Made by a program: the position numbers and the translations under genes. Source: CAZIGK01 sp964538615 (GTDB taxonomy: Bacteria > Pseudomonadota > Alphaproteobacteria > Rickettsiales > RI-342). From it: 26,844 nt of DNA. The notes under the pieces were generated by a model. That model was not told the origin of the DNA. It saw only the letters and a program-made list of their open reading frames with translations, and ran no database searches. Below, piece by piece: positions 1 to 7,548 of the stretch (within the stretch, counting starts at the first letter, position 1; every line of letters begins with the position of its first letter). Where the stretch lies: the NCBI GenBank assembly GCA_964538615.1, contig CAZIGK010000027.1:1-26844 (forward strand), given 5' to 3'.

Positions 1-170
1 GAACAAAAAAAGACTAAACACGTTGAACAGAATTCGCTATGTTTAGGGAGAAAATTGCGAGAGGTGCGTACACGTTACCTTCTCACTTTGCGAAATCTCC
101 CTACGAAGTCGGTGTTATTTTTCTTCGTGGCATTGCGTTTCCAAACGCTCGCCGCGCAGGAGGTGCAGTC

Positions 171-434
171 ATGACCTCCGAGAAAACATCATACGATAAG
201 CTGGTGGACTTAATCAAAGAACGGCATCCCGAACCCATTAGCGATCAGCAAGCGCACCGCCTGGCGCGTAACCTGATGGGCTACTGCGAATTGGTGATCC
301 GAGTGGCTGCAAAAACACCGCAGGAAGTTCTTGATAACCAGCTGGAATATAGTAATCTTTTGATGCGTAGGCAGAATGCTGACGCGGAGTGTAGAAACTC
401 CCATAACGAAGGGTGTGCATCAGCCCATGAGTGA
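171..434 (+). CDS. Small hypothetical protein of the integrated element (87 aa)
   Basis: I do not recognise this protein. It is 87 aa, mostly polar, with a predicted helical middle (about residues 25-65) and no signal peptide or membrane segment. The frame is open from an ATG at 39, but the ATG at 171 is preferred because a near-perfect Shine-Dalgarno site (CAGGAGGT, 157-164) sits 6 nt before it, while the ATG at 39 has none. It is the first of three same-strand frames leading to the serine recombinase. Its stop overlaps the next small frame, so the three could be one transcript. The position suggests an accessory or regulatory protein of the mobile element, but that is only inference from context. 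Confidence 0.6.
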   Translation: MTSEKTSYDKLVDLIKERHPEPISDQQAHRLARNLMGYCELVIRVAAKTPQEVLDNQLEYSNLLMRRQNADAECRNSHNEGCASAHE

Positions 435-576
435 TGTATCTTCGACCTCTATCGCTATGGTCGGGGAGATGGTGGCGCATGTTCAGAGCTTCGGCTTAAA
501 GGCTATCATACCGTTTCGTTACGGTTTTCTAACTCCCCGATCACCAGATTGCCTCCGCATTACAGGCGGGAGGTAA
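427..576 (+). CDS. Possible small ORF between the 87-aa protein and the recombinase (49 aa)
   Basis: This frame starts with an ATG that overlaps the end of the preceding gene by 8 nt (ATGAGTGA) and ends 4 nt before the recombinase GTG start. The tight packing suggests translational coupling. The protein has no domain I recognise, and no strong Shine-Dalgarno site precedes its ATG. The second half (Phe-Arg-Tyr-Gly, Pro-Arg-Ser-Pro) is not obviously protein-like. It may instead be a non-coding leader in which only the GGGAGG site for the recombinase matters. Confidence 0.3.
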   Translation: MSDVSSTSIAMVGEMVAHVQSFGLKAIIPFRYGFLTPRSPDCLRITGGR

Positions 577-580
577 GTTT

Positions 581-2239
581 GTGAGAGGAAGAAAGCAGAA
601 ATTAGAAGTTAAAGAAGCGGCTCGGGTTTCAAAAGCCATTATCCTGGTGCGCGTATCTTCGAAAGACCAAGAGGACGGTCACTCGCTTGATGCACAACGC
701 GAACGCCTGATCCGCTACTGCGCCCGACACAATTTTGACATCCTTGAGATTTTCACCATCACCGAATCTTCGACACGCGGTGATCGTAGAAAGTTCATGG
801 AAATGATTGAGTTTGCCAAGCGGCAAAAAGGCACGATTGCAATTGTCGCAGATGCCGTTGACCGCGTGCAGCGCAGCTTCAAAGATTCGGTGTATCTCGA
901 CGATCTCGTTCGCAGGGATAAAATCGAACTGCACTTCTACCGCGAAAATATGATTATCGGTCGCGAAGCCAGTGCATCGGATCACATGCGCTGGGACTTC
1001 TGCGTACTTGGTGCAAAAAGCTATGTCATGCAGCTTTCCGAAAACGTGAAGCGCAGCATCGACTACAAAATTAAAAAGGGCGAGTGGTACGGACCCGCGC
1101 CGCTCGGCTATCTGAACCAGCGTGATGATAGGGGCAACAGTGTCATCGTTGTCGATCCCGTCCGCGCACCGTTGGTCATGAGATTATTCACCGATTATGC
1201 TTCGGGGGCTTTTACCCTCGGCGACATGCAACGCCGCTGCAAAGAGTGGGGATTGCGTAGCAAGGTTGGTGGCGAATTGCACAAATCGACTTTGTATCGC
1301 ATGGTGCAAAACTGTTTTTACTACGGTGAAATGCTGATAAAAGGTGAGATCATGCAGCATTGTCACGAACCATTGATTTCTAAATCCGTGTGGGATGATT
1401 GTCAGGCCGTATTGCAGGGCTGGGACAAAAAGCCATTCCACTACGGGGGCAAAGAGTTTTTATTCCGCGGATTGCTCACCTGTGGTGTCACGGGCAGAGT
1501 GATTTCTTCGGATACCAAAAAGAAAAACTACAAGAACGGCACGATAGCAGAGTTCACCTATCTGGTTACCTGGAAGCCTGACGATCCGAAGAAAAAGATG
1601 TGGGTGCGCGAAGATAGTATTGCCGCGCAGGTGGAAGATGCTCTTGAGCGCATCTCGATCAAAGACCCAGAGTTGATGACTGCGGCAATCGCAGCGGTGA
1701 AGGACGCGAATAAGGCAAAACAGGAATCTCACAACCGTGAGGTCGGCGCACTGAAGAAGGAACACACCGACCTTCAGGTGCGACTTGATCGGTTAGTGGA
1801 TTTGCTGGCCGAGGGGGTATTGCCGCCAGATGATTATCGAGCCAAGCGGGAACAATACAAAGCCCGTCAGATTGATTTGGTGAACCTGATTCACGCCTAT
1901 GACGACGCGGATAATACTTTCGGCAGTACGATGGAAAAACTGATGAAAGTGGCTATGGGAGCGCATAAGGCGTTCATGGGTTCGAACCTAGAGGAAAAAC
2001 GCGAATTGCTGAATTTCGTGTTTTCGAACCTAACGCTCAAAGGAGAAAACCTTTGTTATTCCTATAACTTTCCATTCGACAGGTTCCAAAATATGGACGA
2101 CTGTTTCAAATGGCGGAGAGGATGGGATTCGAACCCACGATACGGTTCCCCGTATACACACTTTCCAGGCGTGCGCCTTCAACCACTCGGCCACCTCTCC
2201 AAACCTAACTGCAAGCAATCTCGGAAGCCTCGTGGTTGA
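581..2239 (+). CDS. Large serine recombinase (integrase) of a tRNA-Ser-integrated element
   Basis: This is a 552-aa site-specific recombinase of the large serine family, which integrates or excises mobile DNA through a 5'-phosphoserine intermediate. The resolvase-type catalytic domain covers about residues 18-165. The nucleophile is Ser26 in the RVSSKDQ motif, and Asp93-Arg94 and nearby arginines match the conserved DRxxR patch. A Recombinase domain follows (about 170-285), then a degraded zinc ribbon (about 295-335) with only one Cys (Cys301) where the family usually has four, then a coiled coil (about 375-440). The GTG start is chosen because of the GGGAGG site at 568-573. The last 42 residues are odd: codons 511-540 coincide exactly with the complement of the tRNA-Ser gene, and the frame continues into the 86-bp repeat. 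The native C-terminus may therefore differ in the excised element. It is probably intact; activity is unproven. Confidence 0.93.
   Translation: MRGRKQKLEVKEAARVSKAIILVRVSSKDQEDGHSLDAQRERLIRYCARHNFDILEIFTITESSTRGDRRKFMEMIEFAKRQKGTIAIVADAVDRVQRSFKDSVYLDDLVRRDKIELHFYRENMIIGREASASDHMRWDFCVLGAKSYVMQLSENVKRSIDYKIKKGEWYGPAPLGYLNQRDDRGNSVIVVDPVRAPLVMRLFTDYASGAFTLGDMQRRCKEWGLRSKVGGELHKSTLYRMVQNCFYYGEMLIKGEIMQHCHEPLISKSVWDDCQAVLQGWDKKPFHYGGKEFLFRGLLTCGVTGRVISSDTKKKNYKNGTIAEFTYLVTWKPDDPKKKMWVREDSIAAQVEDALERISIKDPELMTAAIAAVKDANKAKQESHNREVGALKKEHTDLQVRLDRLVDLLAEGVLPPDDYRAKREQYKARQIDLVNLIHAYDDADNTFGSTMEKLMKVAMGAHKAFMGSNLEEKRELLNFVFSNLTLKGENLCYSYNFPFDRFQNMDDCFKWRRGWDSNPRYGSPYTHFPGVRLQPLGHLSKPNCKQSRKPRG
2111..2200 (-). 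tRNA. tRNA-Ser(GGA), CCA end encoded
   Basis: Read on the minus strand this folds as a class II tRNA. The acceptor stem is GGAGAGG/CCTCTCC with discriminator G and an encoded CCA (2111-2113). The anticodon stem is CACGC/GTGTG around the loop CTGGAAA, giving anticodon GGA. The long variable arm is built on TATACGG/CCGTATC-type pairing, and the T-loop is TTCGAAT. It decodes UCC and UCU. Its 3' end lies in the recombinase C-terminal coding region, and its first 17 nt are repeated in tandem upstream, so it is the likely attachment site of the element. Confidence 0.97.
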
Positions 2240-2370
2240 AGCTTGTCTCCTCAATCGCCGGAGGGCTGGCACTCGGCCACCTCTCCAAACCTAACTGCAA
2301 GCAATCTCGGAAGCCCCGTGGTTGAAGCTTGTCTCCTCAATCGCCGGAGGGCTGGCACTCGGCCACCTCC
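2184..2370. repeat. 86-bp tandem direct repeat (two full copies plus a 14-bp third) carrying the tRNA-Ser 5' end
   Basis: Copy 1 covers 2184-2269 and copy 2 covers 2270-2355. A partial third copy begins at 2356 and matches for 14 bases before diverging. The two full copies differ at one base (T at 2229, C at 2315). Each starts, on the plus strand, with CACTCGGCCACCTCTCC, the complement of the first 17 nt of tRNA-Ser, followed by the 69 bp that lie upstream of the tRNA. The unit is therefore 'tRNA 5' end plus its upstream flank', and near-identity implies a recent duplication. Confidence 0.95.
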
Positions 2371-2613
2371 AGAAGGCACCGCCTATGGCTCATAGGACAG
2401 TAAGGCAATAGAGATACGGATTTTAAGGCTGACCGCAAGTAAAAAACGCCAAGGCGCGTAAGGCTCCATCCTCGCGCATGACCGCCAACCACACACATTG
2501 GGTATCGTTGCGTCCCGTTTCTCAATCAGTTCGCATCCCCCTCCCCCAAAAAACCACAGGCAAAGCATGCAAACAAAACCTGATCTAACCACTGACAAAT
2601 AGCCATTCACCGT
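2371..2613. other. Intergenic region between the tRNA repeat and the ATPase stop, no convincing gene
   Basis: About 240 bp lies between the third partial repeat and the end of the cation ATPase. A 75-aa minus frame (2383-2610) starts 3 nt after the ATPase stop but has no Shine-Dalgarno site and no recognisable features. The promoter for tRNA-Ser must lie here or in the repeat unit, but I see no clear -35/-10 pair. No T-rich hairpin terminator was found after the ATPase. Confidence 0.5.
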
Positions 2614-5331
2614 TCAATCTCGCAATAGTCGGCGCAGTTTTTTTTCCACTTCAATCACCGTAAAAACGGCCATTCCTGTTCCCATCGCAAAAATCAGGTG
2701 ATGCACGCCCAGTGCACGCGTATCAAAAATATCCTGCATCATCGGGGCATAAGTGAACAATAGCTGAAACAGCACAACAAGGGACAGCGCCACAAGAACG
2801 ACACGGGTACCCGCAACCCCTTGCCACGTAAAGGATGCACTGTGACGGTATCGAATATTGAAGAGGTAGAAAACTTCCATCGCAACCAGTGTATTAACGG
2901 CGATGGTGCGTGCCGTTTCCATGTCGTATCCCATGCCAATGGCCAGTGTGTACTGGCCAAATATGCCGCCAGCAAATAACAAGGAGACAAACACCACCCT
3001 CCATATCACAAAAGATGACAGGATAGGCGCTGCAATATCACGGGGTGGACGTTTCATAACCAACGGTTCAGCAGGCTCAAAAGCAAGCGTAATGGCCAAC
3101 ACCACAGACCCAATCATATTCACCCATAAAATCTGGGTAGGAGCAATAGGTAAGGTAATACCAAGCAATAGAGCAACAATCAGGCTAATCGCTTCCCCAC
3201 CATTCACAGGCAACATGTAAGTAATCACCTTAATAAGATTATCATAGACAACGCGCCCTTCCCGCACCGCAGCAACAATCGAGGCAAAGTGATCATCCGC
3301 CAGAACCAATGCTGCTGCTTCCTTGGCCGCCTCCGATCCTTTTTTGCCCATGGCAATACCGGCATCTGCGCGTTTCAGGGCGGGGGCGTCATTCACACCA
3401 TCACCAGTCATGGCAACCGTCATTCCTTTAGATTGCAATGCCATCACAAGACGCAATTTATGCTCTGGGCTGGTGCGTGCGAAAATATCGCAATCCACCA
3501 CAGCCTTGCGCAAATCGGCTTCATCCATGCCGTCAATCTCTGTTCCCGTTAATACTCTCTCGGTATTTCGCAAACCAATCTGCCTGCCAATCGCGGCGGC
3601 GGTTTGCGCATGATCCCCCGTGATCATTTTGACGCCAATACCCGCCGCATGACACTCTGACACGGCTGCAATCACTTCACTACGCGGCGGATCCATCATT
3701 CCCACCATGCCAAGCAGTGTCAGTGTCCCTTCAATTTCACGATGCTCCAACACCGTATATTCGGGTTGAACAGCCCGTAACGCAAAAGCCAGTACACGCT
3801 GACCACGCGCTGCAATCATTTCCGCATTTTTATTCCAATAGGCAATATCCAAAGGGGCGGTTTGACCATAGGCAGCACGTTGATTCTGACACATGGCCAA
3901 TATACGTTCCGGCGCACCTTTCACAAATATAAACGCCTGCCCCTCATGATTATGATGAAGCGTTGCCATAAACCGATGCTTGGCATCAAAGGCAATCGCA
4001 TCGGTTCGTGTCCAGACAGCCTGTTCGTTGCGCACCTCCACATCCATTTTGCCAGCAAACGCAAGAAGAGCACCCTCCATCGGGTCACCCTCCACCATCC
4101 AAACCCCCTCATGCAGACGCAGAGTAGCATCGTTACACAATGCAGCAGCACGAGCCATGTCTTCCAGCACATCATGTTCGCTGGGCGCAACAAGAGCCTG
4201 CTCCAGCCTCAACGCACCGGTGGGACTGTACCCCTCTCCCTCCAGAGTAAATGCCTGCTGACAGGTCAAAACAGTGGCCACCATCATCTCGTTATGCGTC
4301 AAGGTACCGGTTTTATCTGTGCAGATAACAGAAACAGAACCCAACGTTTCAATAGCAGGCAACCGGCGCACAATAGCATGCCGCTTTGCCATAGCCTGTA
4401 CCCCCATCGCCAGCGTGATCGTGAGTACCGCAGGTAACCCCTCAGGAATGGCCGCTACCGAAAGCCCCACCACTGCTATAAACATTTCCGTAAAATCATA
4501 CCGCCCTACAAACGTACCAAAAACCAGCAGTAGCGCGGCAATCAACAGAATAAACACGGTAAGCCACTTGGCAAATCGCTGCATCTGCTGCACCAACGGC
4601 GTGGTCAGCACCTCCACTTCCGAAAGCAACCCGCTAATACGCCCAATTTCCGTTTGGGCGCCTGTCGCGACAACAACGCCCGTGCCTTGTCCGCTTGTGA
4701 CCAGTGTGCCGGAAAACGCCATACAGAGTCGGTCACCCAAGGGGGCAGTTTCCGCTACGGGTTGTGTCTGTTTTCCCACCGGAACAGACTCTCCGGTCAA
4801 AATAGCTTCCTGCACACTCAGGCCATGTGCCGCAAGCAAACGCAAATCAGCGGGAATCTTGTCCCCCGCTTCCAGCAAGACAATATCCCCCGGAACCAAT
4901 TGTTCCCCCTCAATACTCCACCGCTCACCACCCCGAATGACATTCGCACGTGGCGCCAGCATATGCCGAATGGCATCCATCGCTCTTTCCGCTTTTCCCT
5001 CCTGTATAAACCCTATAACGGCATTCACCATCACCACGCTCAGTATCACGCCGGTGTCCACCCAATGCCCCAAACCAGCCGTCATCACGGCAGAACCCAA
5101 CAGCACATAAATCAAAATATTATGAAATTGCAGCAAAAAACGCCTGAAGGCACTCCGTCGGACAACCTGTGGAAGACGGTTAAGACCATAGCGTTGCAGA
5201 CGCTCCTGCACCTCGTCTTCACACAATCCATGTAATGAGCTGTGCAGGGCATGCAATGTGGCATCCGCGCTATGATTATGCCATCCTGACGGCGCAAAGC
5301 CTGACGATAAAGGGGACATAGGCTCCATCAT
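2614..5331 (-). CDS. P-type cation-transporting ATPase, P2 (SERCA/CtpF-like) family
   Basis: This is a 905-aa inner-membrane pump that uses ATP to move a cation, probably Ca2+ or another divalent or alkali ion. The cation-ATPase N-terminal domain is at about 20-85. The actuator TGES motif is at 179-182, and PEGLP in membrane helix 4 is at 296-300. The phosphorylated Asp is Asp339 in DKTGT, and the MxTGDxxxTA and TGDGVNDAPAL hinge motifs follow. Six C-terminal helices complete a full-length P2 pump. Helix 6 reads Asn-Met-Ile-Gly...Leu-Ala-Phe-Glu-Pro rather than the SERCA Asn-Leu-Val-Thr-Asp-Gly, which resembles mycobacterial CtpF, so the ion cannot be stated. The annotated ATG has no clear Shine-Dalgarno site; Met2 or Met5 are alternatives. 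The gene stands alone between the tRNA repeat and the HTTM group. Confidence 0.95.
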   Translation of the reverse strand: MMEPMSPLSSGFAPSGWHNHSADATLHALHSSLHGLCEDEVQERLQRYGLNRLPQVVRRSAFRRFLLQFHNILIYVLLGSAVMTAGLGHWVDTGVILSVVMVNAVIGFIQEGKAERAMDAIRHMLAPRANVIRGGERWSIEGEQLVPGDIVLLEAGDKIPADLRLLAAHGLSVQEAILTGESVPVGKQTQPVAETAPLGDRLCMAFSGTLVTSGQGTGVVVATGAQTEIGRISGLLSEVEVLTTPLVQQMQRFAKWLTVFILLIAALLLVFGTFVGRYDFTEMFIAVVGLSVAAIPEGLPAVLTITLAMGVQAMAKRHAIVRRLPAIETLGSVSVICTDKTGTLTHNEMMVATVLTCQQAFTLEGEGYSPTGALRLEQALVAPSEHDVLEDMARAAALCNDATLRLHEGVWMVEGDPMEGALLAFAGKMDVEVRNEQAVWTRTDAIAFDAKHRFMATLHHNHEGQAFIFVKGAPERILAMCQNQRAAYGQTAPLDIAYWNKNAEMIAARGQRVLAFALRAVQPEYTVLEHREIEGTLTLLGMVGMMDPPRSEVIAAVSECHAAGIGVKMITGDHAQTAAAIGRQIGLRNTERVLTGTEIDGMDEADLRKAVVDCDIFARTSPEHKLRLVMALQSKGMTVAMTGDGVNDAPALKRADAGIAMGKKGSEAAKEAAALVLADDHFASIVAAVREGRVVYDNLIKVITYMLPVNGGEAISLIVALLLGITLPIAPTQILWVNMIGSVVLAITLAFEPAEPLVMKRPPRDIAAPILSSFVIWRVVFVSLLFAGGIFGQYTLAIGMGYDMETARTIAVNTLVAMEVFYLFNIRYRHSASFTWQGVAGTRVVLVALSLVVLFQLLFTYAPMMQDIFDTRALGVHHLIFAMGTGMAVFTVIEVEKKLRRLLRD

Positions 5332-5509
5332 ACATCGTTATAGAAAGCGGAATAGACCTGAACCTAATCTATCTCTGGTTTTAATACAATCGTACTGTGC
5401 CACCCGATAAAACCGAGTCTCTCTCCCTATCGGTGGCCATGGAGCACCTACCCCCTCTTTCCTACCATGCTACCAGCCTTCTGCAACCCGCTAATCACAC
5501 GCTTTTTTT

Positions 5510-6199
5510 CTATCCACCGCTGCCTATACGCTCCTGCAACCACCAAAGGGAGGGATAGGCCGCAAGCCAACACCAGAAAAAACGGTTCAACCCAAACAGA
5601 CACGCATTACTCAGATGAAAACATGCTGCTATCAGCAGCCCCATCGCCATCCCCCCCGGATGCAGCAAGACCAGCGGAAACGCCAGTTCAAACCCCATAA
5701 CCGCCCATGACATTCCCCATAACAACCTTGGCTTATCTGCAAAACGACGTATCCCTTCGCTCACCGGGTAGGTGGAAAATTGAAACACATCCCGCAATGC
5801 CCTGCCACGCCGCCAATCCGGGTTCACCAGCTTCACCCACCCCGCCATCCAGTAGGATATGACCAATTGCATCGCCAAATACCCCAACGCATATTCCCGC
5901 CATGCCATCTGCGGCAATACGTGCGCCAGCGTCAAACATGTCAGAATCAGCAATCCCATACGGTCACTGCCGCCGTTATACGGCCCCTGAAACCGATACA
6001 GCATTGCCCAGCCGTGCAACCATAGCAGCACACAAACAACCGGAGTCGCCATTCCCAGCATCAGCATTGCCGCTCCCAGAAAGCGTGGTAAAAACCATCC
6101 GGCCTCCTGACGCAATCCTGCCATATGCTCCGCGCTTTGCTGACATAAAAACCATCCCAACATCAGCTCAGTCAACCGAACCGCCACCTCAAAACTCAT
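5510..6199 (-). CDS. HTTM-domain-like multi-pass membrane protein (229 aa)
   Basis: The protein has about five or six hydrophobic segments. A central stretch (about residues 105-145) reads Tyr-Leu-Ala-Met-Gln...Tyr-Trp-Met-Ala-Gly-Trp-Val-Lys-Leu, followed by Asp-Trp-Arg-Arg-Gly. This is the pattern I associate with the HTTM domain (horizontally transferred transmembrane domain) shared with vitamin-K-dependent gamma-carboxylases. The His/Lys-rich catalytic part of true carboxylases is not evident and the length fits a stand-alone HTTM protein. Its ATG overlaps the stop of the upstream 167-aa gene by 4 nt (ATGA), so the two are almost certainly translated together and may form a complex. Function is unknown; carboxylase activity should not be assumed. 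Confidence 0.7.
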   Translation of the reverse strand: MSFEVAVRLTELMLGWFLCQQSAEHMAGLRQEAGWFLPRFLGAAMLMLGMATPVVCVLLWLHGWAMLYRFQGPYNGGSDRMGLLILTCLTLAHVLPQMAWREYALGYLAMQLVISYWMAGWVKLVNPDWRRGRALRDVFQFSTYPVSEGIRRFADKPRLLWGMSWAVMGFELAFPLVLLHPGGMAMGLLIAACFHLSNACLFGLNRFFWCWLAAYPSLWWLQERIGSGG

Positions 6200-6699
6200 G
6201 CAACGCCTCCGGTGGCCAGCCCATATACCGGGGAAAGCACCACCACATCGCGCAATAACTGCTCGCCCTCACGCTGAATCAGTATGATTCTGAACTGCCA
6301 ATACTGCCCCTCCGCATCTCTCTCCATATCCGATGCTCTCGCTCGCTGTGCACGCACTTCCTGTTCCAGCCGGGTCGTTATTTCATGCCATGCCACCGGA
6401 TCACCAGACTCCATCCAGCGCTCCATGCAGCTCACCATAAATAACCCTTCATTCCAGCGTGGATTCCATAGTAGATGCCATAACATACGGCGAACAGACA
6501 TAGACGCAGGCCGTGGCCGATATTCCTGCCATGGCTGCCGTTCATCCTGTCTGTTTTGCATCCAGCGATATTCAAGACGGGGTGAAGGCGCAATCACATC
6601 AAAAAAACGCCAGGAAGGCACCACCACAGGCACCATCACCCCTACAGTGCGCAGCATATGCTGCCAGATTGACCCTTTTGTTTCGCCCGGTTGCGACAT
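6196..6699 (-). CDS. Hypothetical partner of the HTTM protein (167 aa)
   Basis: This is a 167-aa soluble or peripherally membrane-bound protein, rich in Trp and Arg, with one mildly hydrophobic N-terminal stretch (about residues 15-30, Met-Leu-Arg-Thr-Val-Gly-Val-Met-Val-Pro). A charged helix (about 105-130, Thr-Arg-Leu-Glu-Gln-Glu-Val-Arg) precedes a beta-rich C-terminus. I cannot name the family. The gene overlaps the HTTM gene by 4 nt and lies 76 bp downstream of the next membrane gene, so context points to a dedicated partner of the HTTM protein. The start is supported by a weak TGGAA site only. Confidence 0.7.
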   Translation of the reverse strand: MSQPGETKGSIWQHMLRTVGVMVPVVVPSWRFFDVIAPSPRLEYRWMQNRQDERQPWQEYRPRPASMSVRRMLWHLLWNPRWNEGLFMVSCMERWMESGDPVAWHEITTRLEQEVRAQRARASDMERDAEGQYWQFRIILIQREGEQLLRDVVVLSPVYGLATGGVA

Positions 6700-6775
6700 G
6701 TTGTTTCCATTCCGTGCCGGGCTTTCTTGCCCCTTTTACCAACCCTGAACGTCACAGCATGCCTCAGCAGTTTCG

Positions 6776-7243
6776 CTACGGCAATTTTTTTCCGCGCTCC
6801 GGGCAGGTCTTCACATCCGGCGCCCATACTTCCCATGTCGTACCACTTTGATGATACCCCCCTCGCCCGATGTGGTAACTGTAGCAATAGACCCACCCTC
6901 TCGACTCCAAATAGGGCTGATACACAAAAGCAGACGCTTCTTTCGCGACCACAATCCACAACATCACGACCACCGACATCACCACAAGCGTGCGTTTGGC
7001 AGGGTATAATGCCTGGCGACATCGCCACTCCAGCCAGCACAGCATCGGCAGCAGACATATACTGGCCGCAAGCCCAGCGTCTTTACGGGTCAAATGCAAC
7101 GGCACAACGCCGTCTAATTGCATAAGCACGCTGTATATACCATAGACCCCGGCTCCACCTGCAAAAGCCGCAACAGTCGCCAGCATAGCATGGCATATAC
7201 TATGTTGTTCCAGATATTGGGCATATCTATCCACGGTTCGCAT
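6776..7243 (-). CDS. Small integral membrane protein with a C-terminal soluble tail (155 aa)
   Basis: The protein has three hydrophobic segments (about residues 18-42, 58-75 and 85-105) followed by a tail of about 45 residues rich in Tyr, Gly and Cys (Tyr-Cys-Tyr-Ser-Tyr-His..., then Lys-Thr-Cys-Pro-Glu). The two tail cysteines could form a disulfide if the tail faces the periplasm. A GGAGG site 9 nt before the ATG supports the start. It is the first gene of the set leading to the 167-aa protein and the HTTM protein. I do not recognise a specific family and give no function. Confidence 0.7.
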   Translation of the reverse strand: MRTVDRYAQYLEQHSICHAMLATVAAFAGGAGVYGIYSVLMQLDGVVPLHLTRKDAGLAASICLLPMLCWLEWRCRQALYPAKRTLVVMSVVVMLWIVVAKEASAFVYQPYLESRGWVYCYSYHIGRGGYHQSGTTWEVWAPDVKTCPERGKKLP

Positions 7244-7440
7244 CTCCCTGAACCTCCAGTATGTTACCAGAGCATGCCATGCACAGGGTTTATTTTTTCT
7301 CTACGCCACCCGCTTCTTTTTGCCTTCCTCTTTTACCTTCCCCCCTCCCACAGGCTGTCAATATCAGTATCCCAAAGTCAGGACACACCGGAAGGACTCA
7401 TGCGATATTATGTTCATGCTGAAAGACGCACGACCCACAG

Positions 7441-7467
7441 AAAAAGCCACCCCTTGACGGGGTGGCT
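7441..7467 (-). terminator. Second hairpin of a tandem terminator
   Basis: AGCCACCCC (7445-7453) pairs with GGGGTGGCT (7459-7467). Read on the minus strand, the hairpin is followed by a run of T. It lies downstream of a stronger terminator serving the same gene. The stem core is shared with the terminator after tRNA-Pro at 18335-18353. Confidence 0.65.
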
Positions 7468-7486
7468 CTCTCTAGCAGAAGCCAGC

Positions 7487-7536
7487 AAAAAACAGGCATT
7501 GTCCGTGTCATCCATGCGGACACGGCCTGCTTTTTT
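7487..7536 (-). terminator. Rho-independent terminator of the glycine-zipper stress protein gene
   Basis: On the minus strand, 13 nt past the stop at 7549, the sequence folds as CAGGCCGTGTC...GACACGG...CCTG with a small bulge on one arm and ends in TTTTTT. This is a convincing end for the eleven-gene minus-strand run. The 305-bp gap 7244-7548 holds this terminator, the second hairpin at 7441-7467, and the leader of the upstream membrane protein gene; nothing else was seen in it. Confidence 0.8.
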
Positions 7537-7548
7537 CACTGCATCGGC

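Noticed and set aside
1..170. Extended start of the first gene at ATG 39 and a possible second att copy
   Set aside because: The ATG at 39 lacks a ribosome site, and no copy of the tRNA-Ser 3' end (GGAGAGGATGGG) is present in this part, so the other element end lies outside the window.
2030..2272. Minus-strand 80-aa frame reading through tRNA-Ser
   Set aside because: The protein contains the well-known translation of a tRNA-Ser gene (Glu-Val-Ala-Glu-Trp-Leu-Lys-Ala-His) and is a tRNA artefact.
2383..2610. 75-aa minus frame just after the ATPase stop
   Set aside because: No ribosome site, no recognisable features, and it covers the interval expected to hold the tRNA promoter.
4274..5110. 278-aa plus-strand frame opposite the P-type ATPase
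   Set aside because: It is antisense to well-conserved ATPase motifs; composition is that of a shadow frame.
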